Shown piece by piece: positions 1-8,593 of a DNA stretch of 64,000 bases. The stretch covers positions 62,001-126,000 of the forward strand of contig PQAO01000024.1 in the NCBI GenBank assembly GCA_003104995.1, given 5' to 3'. Below the pieces are notes generated by a model that was not told where the DNA came from, made no database searches, and saw nothing but the letters and a program-made list of their open reading frames with translations. The position numbers and the translations under genes were made by a program. Each line of letters begins with the position of its first letter. Position 1 is the first letter of the stretch. The DNA comes from Dehalococcoidia bacterium (GTDB lineage: Bacteria > Chloroflexota > Dehalococcoidia > Tepidiformales > Tepidiformaceae).

Positions 1-170
1 TTGGCTGTGTTTGTTTCGCTACGTCATGGACCGCACCTCGGAGCCAGCCTTGAAACGACGACCGACCGAGGTGACGGAGATACTGCTAGCGCGACTTGAG
101 TTGACGGACTTTCGGCTCAACGAACGCGGCGACCGCGGCACGCGGACGGCAACCCCTCATGTCGGCGGGC

Positions 171-1349
171 TCAGGAAGCTTCGTGAGGGTTGGGTCTACC
201 GGGCCGACCGATGACGCTGTCTTCAACTTCAAGAGAGCTGAGAGCGGGGATGGCCCGCTGAGCCACGCGGACGTAGGCCTCATCCAATTCAACCCCAACG
301 CTCTGGTACCCGAGCCACTCGGCGGCCGCGAGCGTAGACCCTGACCCGGCAAAGGGATCCGCCACGATACCTTCACCGAAAGGGAGAATCGCCCTGACCA
401 CCTTCCGCATAAACGACTGCGGCTTCAGTGTCGGATGGGGGGCGAGTTGGCGTTCTCGGCTCCGGGCAGGATGAGACTGAATCACATCACCGAATGGCCG
501 GTCGTCGGACGGACGACGGAGGCCACCAGTCCTCCACTTCCGCAGGTTGTCCGACACTCTGCCTTCGATGGGCTTCCGGAACAACAGCCATGGCTCCCAC
601 ATGGAACGCGGCATCACAGTGACATCGCGGAATTCATTGTGAGCGTTTTTCGGCCGGTCGCCCCCGCGCATCGTCATCACCAATCGGACGATCTCCCCGC
701 GTCGCTCCAGCCCAGCCTTAGCCAATGCGCCACCTGTGATGTGCGACAGAAGCGGGTTGGAGGCAATCAAGACGTGTGCACCCGGAACCAGCTTGGGAAC
801 TAGCGCCCGACCAAAGCGCTCGAAGAAGCGGCTCAGGTTGCCAAGGTCCTCTTCCGATAGGACCGTGAACCTCGGCAGCGGCGAACGTTCATGCCCGTCA
901 AACGAAGGGGGGATCCTCCAAACGCCGCCGTTGCCCGACCGCAGTTTGGCCAGTTGCTCGGGATGGTATTCCAAGAGGCCGTACGGCGGATCAGTCACGA
1001 CAGCCTGCAGCGAACAGTCCGGCTGAGCGCGAAGCCAATTAATCGCGTCGCCGTGAAACAGTCTTGTTCGCCCGAATGAGTAGACCAACGGGGGTTCCGG
1101 CACTCGCGCTTCTGGCGCGTACACAGTGAGCAGAACGTATTGGCCCCGCGCCGTTCGCTCGAACACTGTGCCCTGGTTGAGGCTTAGGTATGATCGCACG
1201 GAAGATGACGACACACCCTCAGGAAATTGCCCACGAACGCCGTCGTATATCTCGGCCAACGAGGCGGGCCCGTCTCGCAGTTCCAAGAAGTCCACGATCG
1301 CATCGCGGATGGATCCTGGCGGATAGCGATCGGCGCTCGTGTTGGACAT
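171..1349 (-). CDS. Winged-helix beta-class DNA (N4-cytosine/N6-adenine) methyltransferase
   Basis: The 392-residue product carries the DPPY catalytic motif (about residues 120-123) ahead of the AdoMet-binding FAGSGS motif (about 333-338). This order defines beta-class amino-methyltransferases. Residues 10-75 look like a small winged-helix domain (an SVRSYLSLN helix followed by a GQYVLL wing), which could bind DNA or the gene's own promoter. No restriction enzyme is adjacent, so it is an orphan methyltransferase or the modification half of a system cut by the window edge. I chose the ATG giving MSNTSADRY; an ATG four codons upstream overlaps the palindrome next to it. Base composition is less GC-rich than the neighbours, suggesting transfer. 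The family is clear; the target base is unknown. Confidence 0.9.
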   Translation of the reverse strand: MSNTSADRYPPGSIRDAIVDFLELRDGPASLAEIYDGVRGQFPEGVSSSSVRSYLSLNQGTVFERTARGQYVLLTVYAPEARVPEPPLVYSFGRTRLFHGDAINWLRAQPDCSLQAVVTDPPYGLLEYHPEQLAKLRSGNGGVWRIPPSFDGHERSPLPRFTVLSEEDLGNLSRFFERFGRALVPKLVPGAHVLIASNPLLSHITGGALAKAGLERRGEIVRLVMTMRGGDRPKNAHNEFRDVTVMPRSMWEPWLLFRKPIEGRVSDNLRKWRTGGLRRPSDDRPFGDVIQSHPARSRERQLAPHPTLKPQSFMRKVVRAILPFGEGIVADPFAGSGSTLAAAEWLGYQSVGVELDEAYVRVAQRAIPALSSLEVEDSVIGRPGRPNPHEAS

Positions 1350-1360
1350 CCTCGGTATCA

Positions 1361-1380
1361 TTTGACGTCTGGACGTCAAA
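1361..1380. promoter_or_regulatory. Perfect 9-bp dyad between divergent genes (operator candidate)
   Basis: The arms TTTGACGTC and GACGTCAAA are perfect inverted repeats separated by TG. Each arm contains a TTGACG hexamer, a good -35 sequence, reading towards the methyltransferase on one strand and the lipoprotein on the other. The site lies 12 bp upstream of the methyltransferase start. A dyad here suggests autorepression, possibly by the methyltransferase's own N-terminal winged helix; that is inference. Confidence 0.6.
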
Positions 1381-1404
1381 GTCAAGCCTGCACGTGCAAA
1401 TCCG

Positions 1405-1986
1405 ATGAACCGCGTGCGCTCAACTGCATTGCTGCTACTCCTGGTGCTCGCCCTGGCCCTTGCCGGTTGCGAGAAGAAGGACGCTTCGTACACGACCTCG
1501 CCTTCGCTGAAGGCGCTGGTGGGCACGACAACGGGGAACGTCGCCTTCCGGCCGGAGGAGCCGGCGCCCGAACCGGTTGAGCCTCCGCAAGACTGGCAGG
1601 TCGAGTTCGCATTGGCCCGATTCACCGAACTGGAGAATGGAAGCCCGGCCCTCGAAATCATCCTGCAGGTCACGACACGGCCGGGCACCGGCATGGAGCT
1701 CTGGATCAGCGACGAGGCCGGCACGGTGGCGCGCTGGTCGGGCGGCTCGACAGCGGTGTACGTGGGCACGGTCTGCTTCCAGCTCGAACTGGAACGGGAA
1801 GGCGAGGCGGTACCGCTCGGGAGCGGCAAGCACACTGCAACCCTCGTCTTCCGCGAGCCGGCCGACGGGGTGATTGCGGCCCGGCAAGTGGAGATCACCC
1901 ACACGACGCCGGTGCTCACAGGCGAGACGCCGGCGCCGGGCAGCACCGTCTTCTCGACCGCGTGGGCCTGCCGCCGGGGGCAATAA
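1405..1986 (+). CDS. Putative lipoprotein
   Basis: The 193-residue protein begins with a type II signal peptide: a Leu-rich hydrophobic stretch ending in the lipobox LAGC (Cys at about residue 22) and a charged EKKD segment. It should be acylated and held on the outer face of the cytoplasmic membrane. After a Pro/Glu-rich linker (about residues 45-65) there is a single beta-rich domain (about 68-165) whose pattern resembles BsuPI-like or Ig-like extracellular modules, but I cannot assign a family. It is transcribed divergently from the methyltransferase and ends just before an inverted-repeat element. Function unknown. Confidence 0.8.
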   Translation: MNRVRSTALLLLLVLALALAGCEKKDASYTTSPSLKALVGTTTGNVAFRPEEPAPEPVEPPQDWQVEFALARFTELENGSPALEIILQVTTRPGTGMELWISDEAGTVARWSGGSTAVYVGTVCFQLELEREGEAVPLGSGKHTATLVFREPADGVIAARQVEITHTTPVLTGETPAPGSTVFSTAWACRRGQ

Positions 1987-1988
1987 GG

Positions 1989-2066
1989 AAACAGGGAGGC
2001 GCGGAGGCACGGAGGGAAGACCCGAATGCAGAACCGAGTTTCTCTGTGCCTCTGCGCCTCCGTGTT
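1989..2066. repeat. Inverted-repeat element, GAGGCGC-type, copy 1
   Basis: Two long arms rich in GAGGCGCGGAGGCAC and its complement are separated by about 25 bp and could fold into a long hairpin. A close relative lies at 40254-40320. Both copies sit between the 3' ends of convergent genes (here the lipoprotein and proB), so they may act as bidirectional terminators. The sharing of arm sequence shows it is a dispersed repeat family and not a one-off terminator. Confidence 0.75.
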
Positions 2067-2142
2067 CGGCCTATCGGCGGCGGAGGGCGAGCAGATGGCA
2101 CAGAGACGCGATTCAGCAAGCCGGCTTACGAGGGTAATGGCC

Positions 2143-3252
2143 TCACAGCAGCACCATGTTGTCGCGGTGGATGACCTCTTCGCCGTAGGCGTAGCCCAGG
2201 GTCTCGGCGATCTTGTCGGAGCGGAGGCCGCGGATCTGGGCAAGCTCTTCGCTGGCGTAGTTCACGGTACCGGCGGCGACCCGGTTGCCTTCGCGGTCGC
2301 GGATCTCGATGGCCTCGCCGCGGCCAAAGGCGCCGTTGACGGCGGCCACACCAGCGGGGAGCAGCGAACGGCCCTGGGCGCGGAGGGCGGCGGACGCCCC
2401 GTCATCCACAACGATGTAGCCGCCGCGGCTGATGTTGCCGAGGATCCAGCGCTTCCGGCTTTCGAGCCGGTCGCCCGGAGCGGGGAAGAACGTGCCGCGC
2501 TGTTCGCCCGAGGCGAGCGCGACCAGCACGCCGGGATCTTTGCCGCTGGCCACGACCACGTCGACACCACCCTGGGTAGCGATATGGGCGGCGCGTAGTT
2601 TCGTGGCCATTCCGCCGGTGCCCGGCCCGTGCGCGCCACCGCCGAGCGACTCGACCGAGAGGTCGATGCGTTCGACGCGAGAGAGGAGCTGCGCTTGCGG
2701 GTTCGCCCGGGGGTCTGAGTCGTAGAGCCCTTCGACATCGGTCAGGATCGCCAGGAGGTCGGCGTCGATGAGGTTCGCGACGTAGGCCGAGAGACTATCG
2801 TTCTCGCCGATGCGCGTCGCCAGGACCTGGTCGAGCGCGACCGCGTCGTTTTCGTTCACGATGGGCACGGTGCCGGCGTCGAGCAGGTCGCGCAGGGTGT
2901 TGCGCGCGTTCAGATACCCGAGCCGGTCGGAGAGGTCGCGGCGGGTAAGGAGCACCTGGGCGACGAAGGTGTCGTGCCAGTCGAAGAGTTCATCCCAGCT
3001 CTGCATGAGGTGGCTCTGGCCGACGGAGGCGATGGCCTGGCGGCTGGGGGAGCGGCCCGGTTCGAGCTTGCCGCGCAGGCGGTGGCGGCCGGCAGCCTGG
3101 GCGCCGCTCGACACCACGACGACCCTGCAGCCCTGTTCGCGAAGGCGGACAACCTGGCCGACAAGCCTCGACATCGCTTCGAGGTCGAGGCGGTCGGACC
3201 CGGCGGTGAGCAGGCTGGTGCCGAACTTTGCGACGATGCGGCGGTAGCGCAT
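2143..3252 (-). CDS. proB: Glutamate 5-kinase
   Basis: ProB phosphorylates L-glutamate with ATP to gamma-glutamyl phosphate, the first and feedback-inhibited step of proline synthesis. The 369-residue protein has the usual two-part layout. An amino-acid-kinase domain starts with KFGTSLLTAG and contains VVVSSGAQAAG, IVNENDAVA and the GTGGMATKLRAA segment near residue 215. A PUA domain fills the last 90 residues or so. Length is normal for a ProB with PUA. No proA lies beside it. It starts directly upstream of a 7-bp repeat array and ends facing the inverted-repeat element. Confidence 0.95.
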   Translation of the reverse strand: MRYRRIVAKFGTSLLTAGSDRLDLEAMSRLVGQVVRLREQGCRVVVVSSGAQAAGRHRLRGKLEPGRSPSRQAIASVGQSHLMQSWDELFDWHDTFVAQVLLTRRDLSDRLGYLNARNTLRDLLDAGTVPIVNENDAVALDQVLATRIGENDSLSAYVANLIDADLLAILTDVEGLYDSDPRANPQAQLLSRVERIDLSVESLGGGAHGPGTGGMATKLRAAHIATQGGVDVVVASGKDPGVLVALASGEQRGTFFPAPGDRLESRKRWILGNISRGGYIVVDDGASAALRAQGRSLLPAGVAAVNGAFGRGEAIEIRDREGNRVAAGTVNYASEELAQIRGLRSDKIAETLGYAYGEEVIHRDNMVLL

Positions 3253-3292
3253 GCGTCAAGAGTAATGAGGAATGCGGTATGGGGGGAGGAGG

Positions 3293-3348
3293 TATGAGGC
3301 ACGAGGCACGAGGCACGAGGCATGAGGCATGAGGCATGAGGCACGGGG
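3293..3348. repeat. Heptanucleotide tandem array (8 units)
   Basis: Eight 7-bp units follow one another: TATGAGG, three CACGAGG, three CATGAGG and CACGGGG. The array fills the short gap between the 3' end of the DUF4352-like gene and the start of proB. Units of the same register and similar sequence flank the four-helix-bundle gene at 17 kb, and purine-rich 7-bp arrays occur at 20.9 and 32.75 kb. Confidence 0.9.
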
Positions 3349-3384
3349 AGGCCGGGCCTCGCGCACGGCCAGTTGCGGGCCTGG

Positions 3385-4083
3385 CTACGGGGCGTCGAAG
3401 TAGAGGTCGTTCGCGAGGAACGGGTTCGGGTCGGCCCGGAGCCACTTGATGCCGGCCGCCTGGTCGACCTCGAAGTAGATCCAGCCGCGCTTCTTCCCGC
3501 CGGGGGTGAGGTCGTGATAGACGATGTCGATCGCGGACCCTTCAGCGCCAGTCCAGGGGGTCCTCTCGTGCTCCTGGTCCGTGGTGTCGCGCAGGGTCCA
3601 GTCGAGAGAGGTGACCTGGGCCGTCCCGACGTTTTCGACTTCGACTTCTAAACCGATCCACTTCTTCCCGGCTGCCGGCTGGATGAACTGGTTGGTGGAC
3701 GGCACGTTATCGACGACCTGGAGGATCGTGACCTTCGACTTCTTGCTGCCGTTCCCTTCGGGTGCGATGGCGCCACTTGCGCCGATGGCGAGCGAGACCC
3801 GGACATCGCCACCGGAATCGGGTGTGTCATCCGTGGCGTCGTTCAGAGCGGCCCCGATGGCGACGATGAGGATCACGAAGAAGATGCCGATGGCCGCCAG
3901 GATGCCGAGACAGCCGAGGAACCCCCACTTGAAGAGCCCGCCGCCCTTCTTCTCCGGGGGCGCGGCCACGTTCCCGGCGATGATCGCGTTCCGGCGTGCT
4001 TCGTACTCCTCCGGGGAGATGCGCCCCTTCGCCGCAAGCCTGTCGAGCTCGTCAAGTAGCTTTTCCGTTGGTGACTTCGCCAT
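3385..4083 (-). CDS. SHOCT and DUF4352-like membrane-anchored protein
   Basis: The 232-residue product starts with a short SHOCT-type helical motif (residues 5-35: KLLDELDRLAAKGRI then SPEEYEARR). One strong transmembrane helix follows (about 52-78). The rest is an extracytoplasmic beta-sandwich with the DUF4352 (telokin-like) signature, for example KWIGLEVEVENVG and the TSLDWTLRD strand. Such proteins are membrane-anchored with the Ig-like domain outside. The ATG giving MAKSPTEKL precedes the SHOCT motif. Role unknown. Confidence 0.82.
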   Translation of the reverse strand: MAKSPTEKLLDELDRLAAKGRISPEEYEARRNAIIAGNVAAPPEKKGGGLFKWGFLGCLGILAAIGIFFVILIVAIGAALNDATDDTPDSGGDVRVSLAIGASGAIAPEGNGSKKSKVTILQVVDNVPSTNQFIQPAAGKKWIGLEVEVENVGTAQVTSLDWTLRDTTDQEHERTPWTGAEGSAIDIVYHDLTPGGKKRGWIYFEVDQAAGIKWLRADPNPFLANDLYFDAP

Positions 4084-4163
4084 TGTTGTGTTTACCACCA
4101 GGTTTTGGCGGGAGCATGACGGGAATGTGCGACAGCTCATGGCGCGATGGCGGCGAGCCAGGG

Positions 4164-6350
4164 TCAGGTGAGGTTTGCAGCCCTGTCCTCGGAGGTCGCG
4201 GCTGCCGGATGGCCGTCGCCCTCGATCGAGATACGCGGGATGATGCGGTCGAGCCAGCGCGGGAGCCACCAGTTCCACTCGCCCATCAGCTCCATGGTGG
4301 CGGGGACGAGGAGGAGCCGGACAACCGTGGCATCGACGAGGACGGCGACGGCAAGCCCCAGGCCGAACTCCTTGACGACCCGCTGGTCGTTCAGCACGAA
4401 GCTGAGGAAGACCACGATCATGATCGCGGCGGCGGCGGTGATGACGCTGGCCGTGGAGGCCAGGCCGCGTGCAACCGACACCGCGTTGTCCTTGCTGCTG
4501 AGGTACTCCTCGTGGATGCGGCTGACGAGGAACACCTCGTAGTCCATGGAGAGGCCAAAGAGCACCGCGAAAAGCATCATCGGCAGGAAGGACTCGATCG
4601 GACCGGTGGACCCGGCGCCCACCAGGCTGCCGCCCCAGCCCCACTGGAACACTGCCACGACGACTCCATAGGCAGCGCCGATGGAGAGCAGGTTCATGAG
4701 CGCGGCTTTCAGCGGAATCATGATCGAACGGAACACCACCATCAGCATCAGGAAGCTAATGCCGATGACGAGGCTGAAGAAGAGCGGCAGGCGTGAGCTG
4801 ATGCGGTCGGCGATATCGATGCCCCGGGCGGTGGCGCCGGCAACATAGGTTTCGACGGCCGAATTCTCCGTCGCCGTGGGCAGGACGTCGTTCCGGAGCG
4901 TGTGGACCAGGTCTGCCGTCTCGGCCGACTGGGGTGAGGTGGCGGGAACGACTGAGAGCACAGCCATGTCGCCCGCGGCATTGACGATCGGGGCGCTGAC
5001 CGAGGCGACGTTCGGGGTCGCGGCGACGGCTTCGCGGATGCCGGCCGCTTGCTCGGCCGAGGCGCCGGAGAGCACCACCTGGAGCGGGCCGTTCATACCG
5101 GGGCCGAACGCGCCGGCGATGTAGTCATAGGCGCGGCGGGTGGTGGTCGAGGTGGGGTTGTTGCCGGCGTCGGCGGAGCCGAGCCGCATATCGAGGAGGG
5201 GGATGCTGAGGACGAGGAGGATGAGGGTGCTGACCCCGAGGAAGACGTACGGCCGCCGCATGATGGCGTGGCCCAGGTGGTACCAGCCGCTCTCTTCGTG
5301 GGCAACGCGCTGGGCGTCCGTCCGGCGCCTGGCGGCCCGGACGATGGCTCCCCCGGTGACTCCGAGGAGCGCCGGGAGCAGGGTGAGGGCGGCCAGAACG
5401 GCCACCGCGACCATCGCGGCGGATGCCAGGCCGATCCAGCCAACAAACGGGATGCCCATCAGTCCGAGCCCCAGAAGAGACACGATCACGACGCCGCCGG
5501 CGAAGGCCACGGATTTCCCGGCCGTGGCGATGGCGATGCCAGCCGCCTCCTCTGCGCTGTGCCCGGAGAAGACGTTTTCGCGGAAGCGGGCAACGATAAA
5601 GAGCGAGTAGTCAATCCCGACGCCCAGGCCGAGCATGGCGGCGATGTTCGGCGCGAACTTGCTCAGGTCGACCGCGGCGGTCATGGAATAGATCACCGCA
5701 AACCCGATGGCCAGCCCGGTCATGGCGCTCACAATCGGGAGGGCCGTCGGCGTGACTGCGCGGAAGAGGATGTAGAGGATGATCAGCGCGGCGATGATCG
5801 CCAGCACGGTCGACTCATTCGGGCCTTCGCGTTCCTGCGCGGCGGGGACGGGTCCGCCGAGCTCGACCGCCAGCGATTCGGAACGGGCTTCTTCGGCGAG
5901 TGTTTCGAGCGCCTTCGCGTCCGCGGCGGGCACGTCATCGGCGCCCTGCGAGTACTGGACGCGAGCGATGGCGACTGTCCGGTCTTCGGAGATGAGCCCC
6001 CCGGTGGGCGCAAAGGGCGAGGAGACCGCGACGACGCCGGGGATGCCGGCGGCCCCGTCCACGAGCGTTTCGATCGCCGCGCGTGTATCCGGAGCCTCGA
6101 TGCCGCCGGGCGCGCTGAACACGACGTCGGCGTAATCGCCGGAGCGCTCCGGGAACGAACTCTTGAGTTCGTCGACCGCAACCTGCGACTCAGCCCCGGG
6201 GAGGGTGAGCGTGTTGGTGGTTCCCTGGGAGATCGCCCGGGCCGTGAGGCCGAGGCCGATCCCGGCGACCAGCCACACCGCCAGTACGTACCAGCGCTTG
6301 CGGAAGGCGAAGCGGCCCCATCGGTCGAGCATGCTGCGTTGTTCGTTCAT
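4164..6350 (-). CDS. MMPL/RND-family transporter
   Basis: This 728-residue protein has the two-fold RND architecture: TM1 at residues 15-38, a large extracytoplasmic loop (about 39-185), five helices, a second TM7/loop unit from about residue 365, and a final helix bundle. The segments GLGVGIDYSLFIVARFRE and FGLSMDYEVFLVSRIHE are the paired MMPL motifs with the conserved Asp-Tyr used for proton coupling. It resembles the actinobacterial YdfJ/MmpL exporters of lipids or drugs. It is divergent from the Crp-type regulator, which may control it. Substrate unknown. Confidence 0.93.
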   Translation of the reverse strand: MNEQRSMLDRWGRFAFRKRWYVLAVWLVAGIGLGLTARAISQGTTNTLTLPGAESQVAVDELKSSFPERSGDYADVVFSAPGGIEAPDTRAAIETLVDGAAGIPGVVAVSSPFAPTGGLISEDRTVAIARVQYSQGADDVPAADAKALETLAEEARSESLAVELGGPVPAAQEREGPNESTVLAIIAALIILYILFRAVTPTALPIVSAMTGLAIGFAVIYSMTAAVDLSKFAPNIAAMLGLGVGIDYSLFIVARFRENVFSGHSAEEAAGIAIATAGKSVAFAGGVVIVSLLGLGLMGIPFVGWIGLASAAMVAVAVLAALTLLPALLGVTGGAIVRAARRRTDAQRVAHEESGWYHLGHAIMRRPYVFLGVSTLILLVLSIPLLDMRLGSADAGNNPTSTTTRRAYDYIAGAFGPGMNGPLQVVLSGASAEQAAGIREAVAATPNVASVSAPIVNAAGDMAVLSVVPATSPQSAETADLVHTLRNDVLPTATENSAVETYVAGATARGIDIADRISSRLPLFFSLVIGISFLMLMVVFRSIMIPLKAALMNLLSIGAAYGVVVAVFQWGWGGSLVGAGSTGPIESFLPMMLFAVLFGLSMDYEVFLVSRIHEEYLSSKDNAVSVARGLASTASVITAAAAIMIVVFLSFVLNDQRVVKEFGLGLAVAVLVDATVVRLLLVPATMELMGEWNWWLPRWLDRIIPRISIEGDGHPAAATSEDRAANLT

Positions 6351-6447
6351 TTCGAGTCAGACTCCGGTTGCGATGGATCCAGCATGCGGTACCAGGGTCG
6401 CCCACACACGGACTTTTGTCGGGTTTTCGGGCCCCTGTTCGGCCTCC

Positions 6448-6598
6448 GGCCAGTAGCCGGCGGTAACCGGGGGCTTCAGTGGCGGGGAGGACCGGCCGGT
6501 GGGCCGCGGGCCCAGCGGGGAATTCCCCCGTTGGCGGAAGGGCGGCGGGCGGTCTTCCCCGGCCAGTCGCCAGGGACGCATGCGTGACCGGGGGCTTC
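6448..6598. repeat. Imperfect tandem duplication in the MMPL/crp intergenic region
   Basis: The 422-bp gap between the divergent MMPL and crp genes contains a module present twice: GGCCAGTNGCC followed by GTNACCGGGGGCTTC, at 6448-6477 and 6561-6598. Between the copies are strong short inverted repeats (for example GGGGAATTCCCC). No convincing ORF is seen. It may be a dispersed repeat or a structured leader RNA of the MMPL gene; I cannot decide from one window. Confidence 0.55.
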
Positions 6599-6760
6599 GG
6601 GACGATGCTGGGGTTCAACAGGGTTCGGCTGGCTGTTCATGGTCGCGCTGCCCTTTTTCGATACAGCCAGCATCGCCGCGGGCCGGGGCTCTCACCCGGA
6701 CTTAAGTCGGTTTGCCTGCCCCGGGAGGGGCGCCAATCGCCGCGGCCCTGCCATTGCCTT

Positions 6761-6766
6761 TACCAT
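6761..6766 (+). promoter_or_regulatory. Candidate leaderless -10 box of the Crp-type gene
   Basis: TACCAT ends 6 nt before the ATG, and no Shine-Dalgarno sequence lies between. This matches the leaderless layout seen at several other genes here. No good -35 is visible, so confidence is low. Confidence 0.35.
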
Positions 6767-6772
6767 TAGGGA

Positions 6773-7456
6773 ATGGTTTCCGGGAGCTCACGGTCGGACT
6801 TCGCCGGGCGGCTCGGCACAATCCCGTTCTTTTCCCGGCTGGAAGAAGGCGGCCTTTCCCAACTCGCCGCGGGGGCCGAGTGGCGTGAATACGCGCCGGG
6901 CGAGGTGATCTTTCTCGAAGCTGAGCCGGCGCCGGGCCTGTTCGTCCTGGACTCCGGTTACGTAAAGATCGTGAAGGCTTCCGCGCAGGGACGGGAGCAG
7001 TCACTCGAATTCATCGCGCCCGGACAGCCGTTCAACACGGTCGCCGTCTTCACGTCGCAGCCGAATCCCGCGACGGCCATCGCCCTGGAGGCCTCGGCAG
7101 CCTGGATGCTGCCCCGCGCCACCGTCTCGCGCCTCTTGCATGAGAGCCCGGCGTTCGCGGAGCAGGTCATCGAGAGCATGGCCGAACGGATGGTGTTCCT
7201 GGTCGGGCTGGTGGCGGACCTTTCGCTGCGATCGGTGATGGAACGGCTCGCGCGGTTGTTGATTGAGCAGGCGGTCGATGGCGTGGTGCAGCGGCCGCGC
7301 TGGTACACCGTGCCGGAACTCGCGTCGCGGTTGGGGACGGTGCCGGACGTGGCGCAGCGCGCGCTGGGGAAGCTTGCCGCCGATGGCATGATCGACGTCA
7401 GCCGGCGCGAGATCCGGATCAAGGACGGGGAAGCGCTCGAAGCCCTGGCGGGCTGA
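6773..7456 (+). CDS. Crp/Fnr-family transcriptional regulator
   Basis: The 227-residue protein has an N-terminal cyclic-nucleotide-binding-type beta-barrel (residues 15-130, with PGEVIFLEAEPAPGLFVLDSG), a long dimerisation helix (about 125-155), and a C-terminal winged helix (about 165-220, YTVPELASRLGTVPDVAQRALGKL). The N-terminal cysteines of Fnr are missing, so an Fnr-type oxygen-sensing cluster is unlikely. The phosphate-binding Arg of true cAMP receptors is also not obvious. It is divergent from the MMPL exporter. It probably senses a small molecule; the ligand cannot be told from sequence. Confidence 0.9.
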   Translation: MVSGSSRSDFAGRLGTIPFFSRLEEGGLSQLAAGAEWREYAPGEVIFLEAEPAPGLFVLDSGYVKIVKASAQGREQSLEFIAPGQPFNTVAVFTSQPNPATAIALEASAAWMLPRATVSRLLHESPAFAEQVIESMAERMVFLVGLVADLSLRSVMERLARLLIEQAVDGVVQRPRWYTVPELASRLGTVPDVAQRALGKLAADGMIDVSRREIRIKDGEALEALAG

Positions 7457-7459
7457 TCC

Positions 7460-7927
7460 TCAGTCCGCCGCCCACTTCGTGTAGGACGGCCAGGCCGAGG
7501 CGGTGCCCCAGTCCTGCCACTTCGTGCGAAGCGCCCGCTCGATGCCCAGTTCGAACAGGGCCTCGAAGTCGTGCAGGCCGAGCCGCCCTCCGGAGGCGGC
7601 AGTGACAGCGGAGCGGGCGCTGGCGTTCTCCACCTGGCGAGCCGGGCCGGTGACGTAGAACTCCTCGCCGCCTTCGGGCGAAGGGGCGGCGTGGAGGGCG
7701 TAGCGTCCATCACGGGCAAGGTCCCTGTACTTCCACGACATACGTACGACGAAGACGTACAGGCGCCCGCCGGCCAGCACGGGCATCACCGGGTGGACGC
7801 GAGGGCCGCCGTCTTTCCGCACGGTCGCAAGGTAGGCAACGCCCTCGCCCGATGGCTGCAGGAGACGTTCTCCCGCTTCGGCTATGGCTGGTTCGGCGCC
7901 CGCCAGGTCTTTCCAGTGGGCCGTCAC
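7460..7927 (-). CDS. PNPOx-like flavin/split-barrel protein, paralogue 2
   Basis: This 155-residue protein belongs to the pyridoxamine-5'-phosphate-oxidase-like split barrel fold, which binds FMN or F420. The core GVAYLATVRKDGGPRVHPVMP is the first strand pair of the barrel. The chosen GTG start overlaps the stop of the upstream paralogue (GTGA), giving a protein that aligns end to end with it. The two are clearly tandem duplicates. Redox substrate unknown. Confidence 0.85.
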   Translation of the reverse strand: MTAHWKDLAGAEPAIAEAGERLLQPSGEGVAYLATVRKDGGPRVHPVMPVLAGGRLYVFVVRMSWKYRDLARDGRYALHAAPSPEGGEEFYVTGPARQVENASARSAVTAASGGRLGLHDFEALFELGIERALRTKWQDWGTASAWPSYTKWAAD

Positions 7928-8394
7928 GGTTGCGCCTGCCACTTCAGGTAGCGCGGCGGCCACTGGGGCTCGACGCCGCGCGGGTTGTAGAGGGAAAGCA
8001 GCGCGCGGTCGATATCGAACTCGAAGGTCCACTCGTCACCGCTCGATGTCGCCCCGGCAGCGTGGTAGACCTCGCTCACGTGGGCGATGGTCGCGGGGTC
8101 TTCGATGCGGCGGGCGGCGCCGGCGAGCATGAATTCGTCGTCGCGATCCTCTGGCGAGAAGGCATGGAGAGCGAAGCGTCCATCGCGGAGGAGATCCTGG
8201 CGTTTTGGCGAATCGATGATCCGGCCGTAGATGCCGCCATCCGTCACGACGGGGCAGAAGGGGTGGATGCGAAGGCCGTGGCCGGAGCGGACCGTGGCGA
8301 GATAGGCGAGGCCGGGTCCGTACTGGTAGAGCAGGGCACGCCCGCCGCGGGCTATCTCCGGCGCTTCGGTTTCGAGTGTTTGCCAGCGGGCCAT
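7924..8394 (-). CDS. PNPOx-like flavin/split-barrel protein, paralogue 1
   Basis: The 156-residue product has the same split-barrel pattern as its downstream neighbour: GLAYLATVRSGHGLRIHPFCP, then a DGRFALHAFSPED segment. The same blocks (RDGRYALHA, DFEALFELGIERAL) occur in the neighbour. The ATG giving MARWQTLETE follows a GGGAG sequence. Stop and next start overlap by 4 bp, so translation is probably coupled. The family includes F420- or FMN-dependent reductases and heme-binding proteins; which one applies is open. Confidence 0.87.
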   Translation of the reverse strand: MARWQTLETEAPEIARGGRALLYQYGPGLAYLATVRSGHGLRIHPFCPVVTDGGIYGRIIDSPKRQDLLRDGRFALHAFSPEDRDDEFMLAGAARRIEDPATIAHVSEVYHAAGATSSGDEWTFEFDIDRALLSLYNPRGVEPQWPPRYLKWQAQP

Positions 8395-8593
8395 GTGGGC
8401 ACTCCCGGGGAGAAATGCCGACAAGGATAGTGTCTTGCCGGCGCGACATCTGCTGTCGGGCGTTCGGCCGGGGCTTGCATGCCACACCGTCGCCTTGCGA
8501 CGGACCGGGAAGAGAAGGCCGGCCCGCAGAGGGCCCCGAGGTCACGCCGGCGATCGGATCTCTGCCGGGGTGAGCGGGGCGGGTAGCCAGGAG

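Noticed and set aside
1-170. Possible small ORF or tail of an upstream gene at the left edge
   Set aside because: No frame shows a recognisable motif or RBS; nothing supportable lies before the methyltransferase stop codon.
3293-3348. CRISPR-like array
   Set aside because: Units are 7 bp with no spacers, and no cas genes are in the window.
5049-6587. A 512-codon frame opposite the MMPL gene
   Set aside because: Low-complexity product and full overlap with a well-supported transporter on the other strand.
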